Both the position numbers and the translations under genes were made by a program. From Phycisphaerales bacterium (GTDB lineage Bacteria; Planctomycetota; Phycisphaerae; Tepidisphaerales; Tepidisphaeraceae), in contig JAQGHJ010000906.1 in NCBI GenBank assembly GCA_028288905.1, positions 1 to 17,664 of the forward strand: 17,664 nt of DNA, in the 5' to 3' direction. The stretch's first letter is position 1, and each line of letters starts with the position of its first letter. A model generated the notes under the pieces. The model was not told the DNA's origin, searched no databases, and saw only the letters and a list, made by a program, of their open reading frames with translations. Shown in pieces: positions 1 to 6,714 of this stretch.

Positions 1-604
1 AGAAGTCGGCCGCGGCGTCCAGCCGGGTCACGCGGTCGCGCGTGATCATCCGCGTCCGGCTGTCGCGGCTGGACCCCGGCTCGTTAACACCGACGTGCCC
101 GGTCCGGCCGATGCCGAGGATCAGTATGTCGAGCCCGCCGGCGTCCTTGATCTTCCGCTCGTACGCCGCGCAGAACGCGAACACCTGATCCCGCGGCAGC
201 GTGCCGTCCGGGACGTGCCATTGCCCCGACGGGAGGTCGATGTGGTCGAAGAGGTGCTCGCGCATGAACCGGACGTAGCTCTGGAGCTCGGCCGGCTTCA
301 TCGGGTAGTACTCGTCGAGGTTGAACGTGACCACGTTCTTGAACGACAGCCCCTCCTCCTTGTGCAGCCGGATCAGCTCGTCGTACACCCGGGTCGGGGT
401 AGACCCGGTCGCCAGCCCGAGGACGGCCGTCTCGCCGCGGGCGGCCTTGGCGCGGATCAGCTCCGCGATCTCCTTGGCGACGGCCTTGGAGGCGACGCCG
501 GCCGACGGGTAGACGGTCGTCGGGATCTTCTCGACCGCGGCGGTCAGCGGGCTGGGGCCGACGCCGTCGGCGGCGGATCGGACGGCGGAAGAGAGTTGGT
601 TCAT
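1..604 (-). CDS. nagB: Glucosamine-6-phosphate deaminase, N-terminal 201 residues (3' end cut by window edge)
   Basis: Cytoplasmic isomerase/deaminase converting glucosamine-6-phosphate to fructose-6-phosphate and ammonia, the step that brings amino sugars into glycolysis. My translation of the minus strand from the ATG at 604 shows the family landmarks: the phosphate-binding LGLATGSTPT loop (about residues 62-71), FNLDEYYPM with the catalytic Asp near 97, and GIGRTGHVGVNEPGS with the catalytic His near 170 and Glu near 175. The DEYYPM version of the motif recalls long planctomycete and Bacteroidetes proteins in which NagB is followed by a PIG-L deacetylase domain; whether that domain follows here cannot be seen. 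The gene is the last of a same-strand series headed by a LacI regulator, with a 272-base gap from the PEP-CTERM gene, so it may have its own promoter. The Shine-Dalgarno site is weak (GGAAG about 14 bases upstream). Confidence 0.93.
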   Translation of the reverse strand, partial: MNQLSSAVRSAADGVGPSPLTAAVEKIPTTVYPSAGVASKAVAKEIAELIRAKAARGETAVLGLATGSTPTRVYDELIRLHKEEGLSFKNVVTFNLDEYYPMKPAELQSYVRFMREHLFDHIDLPSGQWHVPDGTLPRDQVFAFCAAYERKIKDAGGLDILILGIGRTGHVGVNEPGSSRDSRTRMITRDRVTRLDAAADF

Positions 605-876
605 AACGTTATTCTTCTGCTTCCAAAAAAAGGCCGCGGGCGTCGCGACGTTTTTCCGGATCGGGTCTCGGGCGACGCGGTCGCCCGTGCGGCAACTGCG
701 TGCGGGACAGAATATCGACTCCTGGCTCGCTTGCCAAATGCAATCCGGCGACCCTCGTGCCGAACGCCGTCCGCGGCACGGCCCCGGTCGGCCTAGGCCT
801 GCGAAGGGCGTCACGGCCGAACGCCCCGGGCGGCCGCGGCGACAGAATTGTTGACCGCTCCACCCGCCGCCTCGCG
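605..876. other. Spacer between the PEP-CTERM and nagB genes
   Basis: This 272-base spacer has no credible ORF. It includes a perfect 10-base palindrome GGCCTAGGCC at 790-799 and, next to the nagB start, an A/T-containing stretch (626-632 is a run of seven A on the plus strand) in otherwise GC-rich DNA. Read on the minus strand, that gives a run of T about 25 bases before nagB. It could hold a nagB promoter or the end of the upstream transcript, but I cannot identify either with confidence. Confidence 0.4.
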
Positions 877-1980
877 TCACGACCGACGGACCGCCCGCCG
901 CCGGGTGCCCGCGAGCAGCAGGCCGACGAGCCCGACGCCGACCGACGCTGGCTCGGGGACGATCGTCAGGGTGCCGGCCCCGGCGAACGTCCCGCCGTAC
1001 CCGAGAGCCGCCAGGTCGGCGGCCGTGTAGCTCCCCGCCGCCACGGCCGACGTCCCGATCGTCAGGCCCCCGACCGCGCTCGCCCCGGCCCCGAGGTCGA
1101 CCGTCGTGGTGGTGGCCATGGCGACCGGCATGGAGGCGGCCGACAGCGGCGCGGCGAGCACGAGGCCGCCGGTGCCGGTTAGCGTTATGGACGCGAGCGT
1201 GCCGAGCCCACCGGCGACGGAGTTCGTGAGGTTGATGCGGTTCCCGACGGTCGCGGCCCCAGCGCCCATCGCCCCGGCCGCGGCGGCCGACACCACCTTG
1301 TTCGCCGTCGCGGCAGACGCCATCGTCCAGTTCCCGGCGTAGCCCGGGCTGGCCGCGGCGAACGTGATCTGCCGCCCGGTGCCGCTGTTCGTCATCGTCA
1401 GCGCCAGGTCCCCGGACCCCGACAGCGAGCCGGTGAAGGTAAGGTTGTTCGTGAAACTGCCGCCGGCCAGCCCGATCGTGCTGGCAGCCGTGACGGCGAC
1501 CGGGCTGGCAAAGGTCGTCTGGTTCGTCCCGGTCACGGCCGTCGACTCGAGCGTGCCGCCGGCCAGCACGAAGTTCGCCGCCGTGAATACCTGGGTGGAC
1601 GTGGACGAGTTGTGGTTCCGCCAGAGCCGGAGCTTGCCGGCCGTCACCCGCAGCCCGTCCCCGGCGAAGGCCTGTGGGGCGGCCGCGGTGCTGCTGACGC
1701 TGCGGGTGTCGACCGTCTCGCCGTCGATCACGTACGTGTTCCCGGCCGCCGGCGCGGCCCCGTCGGACCACGGGAAGGCGGTGTTCCAATGGACCGTATC
1801 ATTGGTCGCGTTCGCTCCGGCCGGCGACGCCGAGCTGGCGGACGACGTGACCTCCGCCGCCCGGGCAAGGCGCCCGGCGGCCGTGGCCAACGCGACGGCC
1901 AAGATCGCCATAGGGGTAGAGACGCCGAGTCGCCGGCGTGCGGTCGCGGCGAGATCGATGGGGATCGGGTTGTTGCGCAT
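877..1980 (-). CDS. PEP-CTERM sorted surface protein with autotransporter-type beta-strand repeats
   Basis: A 367-residue exported protein. The N-terminus has an arginine-containing n-region followed by a hydrophobic stretch (MAILAVALATAAG, about 24-36) and a likely signal peptidase site after ARAA near 42. The middle is rich in Gly, Ala, Thr and Ser, with short beta-strand motifs such as LAGGTLES and LTFTGSLSGSGDL. These resemble autotransporter-associated beta-strand repeats and suggest a beta-helical, adhesive or matrix-like surface protein. The C-terminus is a classic sorting tag: PEP at about 342-344, a hydrophobic helix, then an Arg-rich tail (TRRRAVRRS). In known systems this tag is processed by an exosortase; none is encoded in this window. 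I chose the ATG at 1980 because it places the signal peptide at the N-terminus; the same frame stays open much further upstream but overlaps the pseudopilin gene. No clear ribosome site is seen. Confidence 0.85.
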   Translation of the reverse strand: MRNNPIPIDLAATARRRLGVSTPMAILAVALATAAGRLARAAEVTSSASSASPAGANATNDTVHWNTAFPWSDGAAPAAGNTYVIDGETVDTRSVSSTAAAPQAFAGDGLRVTAGKLRLWRNHNSSTSTQVFTAANFVLAGGTLESTAVTGTNQTTFASPVAVTAASTIGLAGGSFTNNLTFTGSLSGSGDLALTMTNSGTGRQITFAAASPGYAGNWTMASAATANKVVSAAAAGAMGAGAATVGNRINLTNSVAGGLGTLASITLTGTGGLVLAAPLSAASMPVAMATTTTVDLGAGASAVGGLTIGTSAVAAGSYTAADLAALGYGGTFAGAGTLTIVPEPASVGVGLVGLLLAGTRRRAVRRS

Positions 1981-2079
1981 GGGGTGCCGTGCAGGTGCGA
2001 GGGGCCGCGGGGTCTTGGACGGGTCGAGCGGGTGGGAGCGGGTGCGGGCCGCACGTCGCCGGGGTGCGATGGCGGTGGC

Positions 2080-2095
2080 CGCCCTGAGCAGGGCG
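2080..2095 (-). terminator. Short GC hairpin after the first pseudopilin gene
   Basis: A palindrome with 6-base arms (CGCCCT, 4-base loop, AGGGCG) starts 11 bases after the stop of the 2106-2915 gene. No T-run follows, so it is at best a weak terminator or an mRNA-stabilising hairpin. Confidence 0.25.
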
Positions 2096-2105
2096 AGGGC
2101 CGCGG

Positions 2106-2915
2106 TCACTGCTTCGCCGCCCAGAGGTCGCGAATGGGGGATCCCGCCTGGTAGATGATCTCCTCCGAGTCGGCCAGGGTGGCGAAGCGGGCGGACCCGT
2201 CGGCCAACGCCGTGTTCCCGCCCAGCACCTGCGACTCGGCCGGGGCGGACTGGTTCCCGTTCTTCGTGTGGTTCACCCACTCCCAGACCTTCGTGCTGCG
2301 GTTCCGCTGGGTGATGTCGGCGAACAGCGGGCCCTTGTCCCCCATCTTCTGCGGCATCTTCGGCCAAGACTTGTTCGTGGCCCACGTGATCGTGTTCACG
2401 TTCGAGTTCGGGAAGAACACGTACCCCGTCGCCCACAGCCACTTGCTGTCGCTCGTCCGGCTCGGCCACCCCCGCTCGTACGACAGGTCCGAGTCCGGGC
2501 TGGACAGCGGGCAGTAGAACACCGCGGTCGGGTCGTTCTTGCTCCGGTCCCCCGGGGTGCCGGCCGGGTCGAACCGGTACCCGCTGACGTACCGGGTCCA
2601 CATCTCGCGGTTGTCCGAGAACCCGGTCAGGAACATGACGTGCGGCGGCGGGTACGACGCCGACTTGCGAGTCGGGAACCACCCCTTGTTCTCGCCGGCG
2701 TACATGATGGCGGCGGCGGCGAGCTGGCGGACGTTCGACAGGCACTTCGTGTTCGCCGCTGCCTTCCGGGCGTTGGCCAGCGACGGGAGCAGAATCGACA
2801 TCAGCAGCGCGATGATGCCGATCACGACCAGCAGCTCGACCAGCGTGAAGGCCGGGCGGCGGGCGGCGCGAGGCGCGGCGTCGGTCGTCGGGTCGGACGG
2901 GGGCGAGGCAGGCAT
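2106..2915 (-). CDS. Type II secretion pseudopilin-like protein with planctomycete FTLVELL leader
   Basis: A 269-residue protein with a class III signal: basic residues, then Ala followed by FTLVELLVVIGIIALL, with Phe at about 23 and the conserved Glu(+5) at 27. A prepilin peptidase would cleave before the Phe; the residue before it is Ala, not the textbook Gly. The hydrophobic helix is followed by the LPSLANARKAA...CLSNVRQLAAAAIMYAGENKGWFP region shared by the very large planctomycete family of prepilin-like proteins (related to DUF1559). The C-terminal part ends in ALADGSARF, the equivalent of the H-X9-DG region, without an obvious His. The role is probably extracytoplasmic assembly or secretion, but the ligand is unknown. 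A good ribosome site (CGGAG, about 8 bases before the ATG) supports the start. It lies downstream of a paralogue at 3011-3823, with a 95-base gap. Confidence 0.88.
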   Translation of the reverse strand: MPASPPSDPTTDAAPRAARRPAFTLVELLVVIGIIALLMSILLPSLANARKAAANTKCLSNVRQLAAAAIMYAGENKGWFPTRKSASYPPPHVMFLTGFSDNREMWTRYVSGYRFDPAGTPGDRSKNDPTAVFYCPLSSPDSDLSYERGWPSRTSDSKWLWATGYVFFPNSNVNTITWATNKSWPKMPQKMGDKGPLFADITQRNRSTKVWEWVNHTKNGNQSAPAESQVLGGNTALADGSARFATLADSEEIIYQAGSPIRDLWAAKQ

Positions 2916-3010
2916 GACAGTGCTCCGGGGTTCGTTGGAACGGTCGTAGGTCGGGGCCGGTCAGGCCAACCTGGGGTTAGGACGGGTCGCAGAGTGGATC
3001 CGCGTCGGCG

Positions 3011-3823
3011 TCAGTTCGCTTGGCGGTCGTAGAACGTCCAGGTGCCGGCGTAGCTGGCGACGGCCCCGAGGTCGGCCTCGGGCACGAACCGGGCGCTGCC
3101 GTCCGTGTACGCCATCGCGATCCCCTCGACGTTCTTGGTCTTCTCGAACGGCTGGGTCGACTTCGGCAGGAAGATGCCGGTGTACGCGCCCTTGATGTGC
3201 GGCAGGGTCGCCGAGTACGCGCTGCTCGTGAACATGTAGCAGGTCAGGAGCGTGCGGGTGGTCGGCTTGTCCCCCATCTTCCGCGGGAACACGTACTTCG
3301 GGTCGCCCGTGGCGGCGCCGGTCGGGTACGCGTAGGTGGTGCCGGTGAGCCGGGCGGGGTTGCGGCCGCCCATGTACACCCACCCCATCTTCATTTCGAC
3401 CGTGTTGGCCCCCACCGCTCCGAGCTGCGTGGTGTAGTTCGTGTCCCACAGCCAGGCGTTGCACGACGCGAGGCGGAGCTTCTCGGGCGGGATCTTGTTG
3501 GCGACGACCTCGTCGTACGACGTCTGCCCGCCGCCGCTGAGCCGCAGCAGGACATCAAACGTGTCCCGCCAGACCCAGGTCAGGTCGTCGGTGCTGGTCG
3601 CAGCCCCGCCCTTCTCGCCCCGGGGCCACGCCCCGCGGTTCTCGTTCGCGTACATCACGAACGTGGCGGCGACCTGCCGGATGTTGCTCAGGTCCTGGGT
3701 CTTGAGCGCCTGCTGCCGGGCCCGGGTGAGGGACGGCAACAGGATCGAAATTAGCAAGGCGATGATACCAATTACCACCAAAAGCTCGACGAGCGTGAAG
3801 GCGCGGGAAGTGCGTCGCGTCAT
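3011..3823 (-). CDS. Type II secretion pseudopilin-like protein, second paralogue
   Basis: A 270-residue paralogue of the protein at 2106-2915. The leader is very short: MTRRTSRA, then FTLVELLVVIGIIALLISILLPSL, with the Phe at residue 9 and Glu(+5) at 13. The family continuation LTRARQQALKTQDLSNIRQVAATFVMYANENRGAWP follows. The C-terminal part contains AYTDGSARFVPEADLG, matching the DGSARF block of its neighbour. The two proteins share the leader and helix strongly but differ in the body, as expected of diverged pseudopilins with different partners. An AAGGA ribosome site about 6 bases before the ATG fits this start. It is the first gene after the LacI regulator (67-base gap) on the same strand and may be co-transcribed with it. 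Confidence 0.88.
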   Translation of the reverse strand: MTRRTSRAFTLVELLVVIGIIALLISILLPSLTRARQQALKTQDLSNIRQVAATFVMYANENRGAWPRGEKGGAATSTDDLTWVWRDTFDVLLRLSGGGQTSYDEVVANKIPPEKLRLASCNAWLWDTNYTTQLGAVGANTVEMKMGWVYMGGRNPARLTGTTYAYPTGAATGDPKYVFPRKMGDKPTTRTLLTCYMFTSSAYSATLPHIKGAYTGIFLPKSTQPFEKTKNVEGIAMAYTDGSARFVPEADLGAVASYAGTWTFYDRQAN

Positions 3824-3841
3824 GTGAGTCCTTGCGTACGG

Positions 3842-3855
3842 GGCCCCGAGGGGCC
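3842..3855 (-). terminator. GC-only hairpin between lacI-type gene and pseudopilin gene
   Basis: The sequence GGCCCCGAGGGGCC folds into a tight stem (6-base arms, 2-base centre) in the 67-base gap between the regulator and the first pseudopilin. There is no T-run, so it may only attenuate or stabilise transcripts; read-through into the pseudopilin gene is plausible. Confidence 0.2.
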
Positions 3856-3890
3856 GGTGTCGGGAGCGGGCGGTCGAGCGGGCCGCGGGT

Positions 3891-4928
3891 TCAGGTCGAT
3901 TCGCGGACGAACAGGGCCGGGCGGACGAGCACCCCGCCGTCGGCGTCGGCGTCCGGCCGGGGCACCCCGGCCAGCAGGTCCAGGGCGGCGGCGGCCAGGT
4001 CGCGGACGCGGTAGCTGACGGTCGTCAGCGGCGGGTCGAACAGCGCGGACGCCGTGTCGTTGTCGTGCCCGACGACGGCCACGTCGTCCGGGACGCGGGC
4101 GCCGCGGCGGCGGAGGTGCCGGCAGAGCTGGGTGGCCGCCTGGTCGTCCGGGGCGAGGACCGCGTCGACCCGGCCGTCGGCCAGCACGCGGTCGACCAGC
4201 CGCCCGCACGCGTCGAACACGTCCCACGGGCCGTCCCCGATCGCGTCCGGGGCGAGGATCAACTGCCCCGCGTCCGGCGGCGGGCGTCCGGCGACGGCGT
4301 GGGCGGCGACGAACCCGGCGTGCCGGGCCCTGTTCTCGGGGGCGTCCAGGTCGCCCAGGATCAGCACGACCCGCCGGCGGCCCCGGCCGAGCAGGTGGGC
4401 GACGGACTGCATCGCCCCGTCGGCCAAATCGCAATCGACGTACCGCAGCCCCGGCACCGGCGGCCGGCCCATCACGCACACCATGTTCCGCACCGGGGCC
4501 GTCGCCAGCGTGTCCGCCACGCCCGGCCACTGCCGGTACCCGCCGACGGCCAGGTACAGCAGCCCGTCGGTCCCGCGGCTGGCGAAGTCGGCGACGAACG
4601 CCGCCATCGCCTCGGGCCGGTCCCGCATCTGGGCGGTCAGCAGCTTGTAGCCCCGCTCGTCGGCCGCCTGGTTTAGCCACCCCAGGAACCGGCCCTGGAC
4701 GGTGTGGAACCAATCGTTCGCGATCACGCCGATCACGTGGCTCGGCTTACCCTTAAGTTGTTGGGCGGCGACGTTCGGCTGATAGCCGAGGTTCCGGGCC
4801 AAAACCTCGATCCGTGTTCGGAGTTCCGCGGCCACCCGGTGGCCGTTCTCCGCCTTGCCCGACAGCACAAGAGAGACGGCAGCGCGAGACACCCCGAGCT
4901 GTTCCGCGATGTCCGCTTGCGTAACCAT
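3891..4928 (-). CDS. LacI-family transcriptional regulator
   Basis: A 345-residue DNA-binding repressor or activator of the LacI/GalR family. Residues 1-50 form the helix-turn-helix (VTQADIAEQLGVSRAAVSLVLSGK) and are followed by the hinge helix region (YQPNVAAQQLKGK, about 49-61). From about 65 onwards it has the periplasmic-binding-protein-like ligand domain: HVIGVIANDWF at the start, GTDGLLYLAV, VVLILGDLD and DAVLAPDDQAA in the middle, and VAVVGHDNDTASALFDPPLTTV near the end, where the family usually has the (G)(F/H)D motif. The ligand is probably a sugar or sugar phosphate; the neighbouring nagB makes an amino sugar a reasonable guess, no more. It heads a same-strand series of pseudopilin, PEP-CTERM and nagB genes. 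Two operator-like palindromes sit 10-45 bases upstream of its ATG, which suggests autoregulation. No clear Shine-Dalgarno site is present. Confidence 0.93.
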   Translation of the reverse strand: MVTQADIAEQLGVSRAAVSLVLSGKAENGHRVAAELRTRIEVLARNLGYQPNVAAQQLKGKPSHVIGVIANDWFHTVQGRFLGWLNQAADERGYKLLTAQMRDRPEAMAAFVADFASRGTDGLLYLAVGGYRQWPGVADTLATAPVRNMVCVMGRPPVPGLRYVDCDLADGAMQSVAHLLGRGRRRVVLILGDLDAPENRARHAGFVAAHAVAGRPPPDAGQLILAPDAIGDGPWDVFDACGRLVDRVLADGRVDAVLAPDDQAATQLCRHLRRRGARVPDDVAVVGHDNDTASALFDPPLTTVSYRVRDLAAAALDLLAGVPRPDADADGGVLVRPALFVREST

Positions 4929-4937
4929 TTTTGCTTA

Positions 4938-4951
4938 GTCAATCGATTAAC
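4938..4951. promoter_or_regulatory. Candidate LacI-family operator with central CG
   Basis: GTCAATCGATTAAC is a near-perfect 14-base palindrome (6 of 7 arm pairs) with the central CG and AATCGATT core seen in many LacI/GalR operators. It lies 10-23 bases upstream of the regulator's start codon, where binding would block transcription or translation of the regulator itself. Confidence 0.55.
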
Positions 4952-4957
4952 CTGGTG

Positions 4958-4973
4958 AGTTACAGGTGTAACT
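4958..4973. promoter_or_regulatory. Second palindromic site upstream of the LacI-type gene
   Basis: AGTTACAGGTGTAACT has perfect 7-base arms around a GG centre. It is 6 bases from the AATCGATT site and its dyad centre is about 21 bases away from that site's centre, i.e. about two helical turns. It could be a second half of a dual operator or a site for another regulator. Confidence 0.4.
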
Positions 4974-5500
4974 ATGCAGCTTGCGTACCACGTGTGTTGA
5001 ATCCGCAATGAAAATCGGTGTTTCCCGTACCTGCCGCTGTTTGGCGGCGAATTTCGGTCCCTCGGCTACGTGTTGCGCGGGTCGGAGCCGTGACAACCGA
5101 GTTGCGTTACGTGCCGGCTGCTCGCGACGTGCCGCCGCAAGCCGCACTAAGTGGAAGGCATCCGCGGATGTGCATAACCAGTAAGCAGAGTGGGTCCGAG
5201 CCCCCGCGAGGTATGCGAGGGCTGGTACCACTAAGGAGGTCCGCCGCGTGACGGGGGTTGCCCAGCTGCTAGGGCACGGGCCGCTAGTGCCGACGCGGAA
5301 CGATTGCGGGACCTCTATGGTCATCCAGATGTCGTACCGCCACGCGCAGCGACACAAACTAAAGCGACTGCTGCAGCGTGCTGCCGGCCCCATCGTCCGC
5401 TAAGGCGTAGGTTTGCGGAGGTGCCGGTCTCGCCGTCGCGAATGGTGCGGGGCATGCGCCCACTCAGTGAGCAGACGTGGACGGGGGGACGGACCTGCTG
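4974..5500. other. Gene-poor spacer, possibly decayed DNA
   Basis: This stretch between the LacI-type regulator and the DUF4056 gene is less GC-rich than its surroundings and lacks the long antisense shadow frames that real genes here produce. I see no tRNA fold and no strong promoter. The only item with any support is a 51-codon frame at 5248-5403 behind a strong Shine-Dalgarno sequence. The rest is unassigned. Confidence 0.5.
5248..5403 (+). CDS. Small unassigned ORF (51 aa) with a strong ribosome site; possible recombinase remnant
   Basis: AAGGAGGT at 5233-5240 is a near-perfect Shine-Dalgarno sequence, 7 bases before a GTG that opens a 51-codon frame ending at TAA 5401-5403. The translation contains VAQLLGHG and, further on, IQMSYRHAQRHKLKRLL. 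These faintly recall the C-terminal box of tyrosine recombinases (LLGH...I.MT.RYAHL), but the spacing is wrong, and no upstream catalytic domain is present because a stop lies in frame at 5182-5184. It could be a small basic protein, a decayed integrase tail, or chance. It points in the opposite direction to both neighbouring genes. Confidence 0.22.
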   Translation: MTGVAQLLGHGPLVPTRNDCGTSMVIQMSYRHAQRHKLKRLLQRAAGPIVR

Positions 5501-6580
5501 TTACGGGTTGTTCACGTACGGCCCGTACTGAGCCCTCATCTGCGACCGCATCGCGCTCACGAGGGCAGTCAGGTCGTGCTCCTCACGGAACCAGTTGGGC
5601 CGCCCCGGGATGAGCTCGCGCATCGCCTGGGCTTCCGGAATTACGGGCTCGACCGCGATGGACGCGGTGACCGCGGCGTAGAGCCCCGGGGGGCCGTCCA
5701 GATGGGGCAGCGGGAACGGTTCGGGCGACGGATCGCCGGCGGCGAACGGCAGGCCGGGCACCAGCCAGGGATGCACGACCTCGTCCTCGCCCGGGCACAC
5801 GTCCGCCTGCCGCTTCAGAGGCCGACCGTCGGCCCACCAAACCCCTTCCACGGCCCGCGCCGCCTGGTCCGTCTGCTCGGGCCCGACCGCGCCGAGGGCC
5901 CGCAGTTCGGCGTCGAGGGCGACGGTGACCGCCTCGTCGAACCCCCGGTCGGCGTCACCCATCGCCCGCTCCGCCACCCGCATCCCGACCAGATGCGACA
6001 CGCTATCGTCGTACGTGAACGCCGACGGCGACTCGTCGATGAAGAAGACCGTTCGGTACCCGAACCACGTGGCGATCTCGTGCCAGGTCAACATCAGGTA
6101 CGCGGCGCGCTGTCCGATCCGGCAGGCCACCGGGTCGAGGGCGGCACCCGGGTCGTCGGCATCGGACGCGGCGTAAGCGTCGGGGTAGTTCAGGGTCACG
6201 TGGAACGTGTCGCCCTCCGGACCCGGCAAGGTCACCGCCGGCTGGCGGCTCCGAATGGCTTGGTGGACCGCTCGGGTGCAGTACCGGGTCCAGTCGATCG
6301 CGATCCGGACGTGTGCGAGGTCGAGGAACCCGGCCCGCACGGTGTAGATGATGCCCCGCTCGCTCTCGTCCGGCCCGAAGAGCCGGGGCCGATGCTCGTA
6401 ACGGTGGGGCCCGAGGTGGGCGGGATCGCCGGCCGAGTAGAGGGTCAGCAGTCCGGGGAACGGAAGCGCACCGAGCCGGTCCCGCGGGATCTCGTCGGCC
6501 GACCCACACCCAGTACACCCGGCCGCGGCGGCCACGAACATCAGCGACAGCCGAGCGAGGGGGGAGCGAGTCCGTTGCAT
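5501..6580 (-). CDS. DUF4056-family lipoprotein
   Basis: A 359-residue protein of unknown biochemical function. The N-terminus is a lipoprotein signal (MQRTRSPLARLSLMFVAAAAGC, with the likely lipidated Cys at 22 or 25). The body matches my memory of DUF4056: a region around GPHRYEHRPRLFGPDESERGIIYTVRAGFLDLAHVRIAIDWTRY, then LMLTWHEIATWFGYR and ESPSAFTYDDSVSHLVGMRVAERA, and a C-terminal Pro/Trp-rich portion ending YGPYVNNP. The conserved acidic and His residues (DLAHVR, WHEIATW) could form an active or metal site, but none has been shown to my knowledge. It lies 134 bases downstream of another lipoprotein gene on the same strand, and the two are probably co-expressed in the cell envelope. The ATG at 6580 is the only start that gives a proper signal peptide. 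Confidence 0.8.
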   Translation of the reverse strand: MQRTRSPLARLSLMFVAAAAGCTGCGSADEIPRDRLGALPFPGLLTLYSAGDPAHLGPHRYEHRPRLFGPDESERGIIYTVRAGFLDLAHVRIAIDWTRYCTRAVHQAIRSRQPAVTLPGPEGDTFHVTLNYPDAYAASDADDPGAALDPVACRIGQRAAYLMLTWHEIATWFGYRTVFFIDESPSAFTYDDSVSHLVGMRVAERAMGDADRGFDEAVTVALDAELRALGAVGPEQTDQAARAVEGVWWADGRPLKRQADVCPGEDEVVHPWLVPGLPFAAGDPSPEPFPLPHLDGPPGLYAAVTASIAVEPVIPEAQAMRELIPGRPNWFREEHDLTALVSAMRSQMRAQYGPYVNNP

Positions 6581-6714
6581 GCGTTGGGGCAGCTTACCGC
6601 AGTCGAGCCCGGTCCGGGAGCGGGGGCGGTGCTGTCAGCGAAGGCCGCCTCGGGAAACCCCTGGCGTACGTCGTACGGGGCCGAAGGTCGTCGCACGTCC
6701 CCGCGTAGCCGACC

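Noticed and set aside
790..799. Palindrome GGCCTAGGCC as a regulator site
   Set aside because: Ten-base GC-rich palindromes are common by chance in this composition and nothing else marks it.
1980..2745. Upstream extension of the PEP-CTERM frame to 2745
   Set aside because: The added residues overlap the pseudopilin gene out of frame, are Arg/Pro-rich, and would bury the signal peptide inside the protein.
3824..4713. Arg/Pro-rich 297-codon frame overlapping the LacI-type gene
   Set aside because: Out-of-frame shadow of the regulator gene; low-complexity translation.
5190..5215. Possible tRNA T-arm (GGGTCCGAGCCCCC)
   Set aside because: The loop lacks the TTC of a T-loop and I find no acceptor, D or anticodon stems at the right distances.
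4947..5393. Minus-strand frame of 148 codons upstream of the LacI-type gene
   Set aside because: The translation has no domain, is Cys/Arg/Ser-rich, runs through the candidate operators, and lacks a ribosome site.
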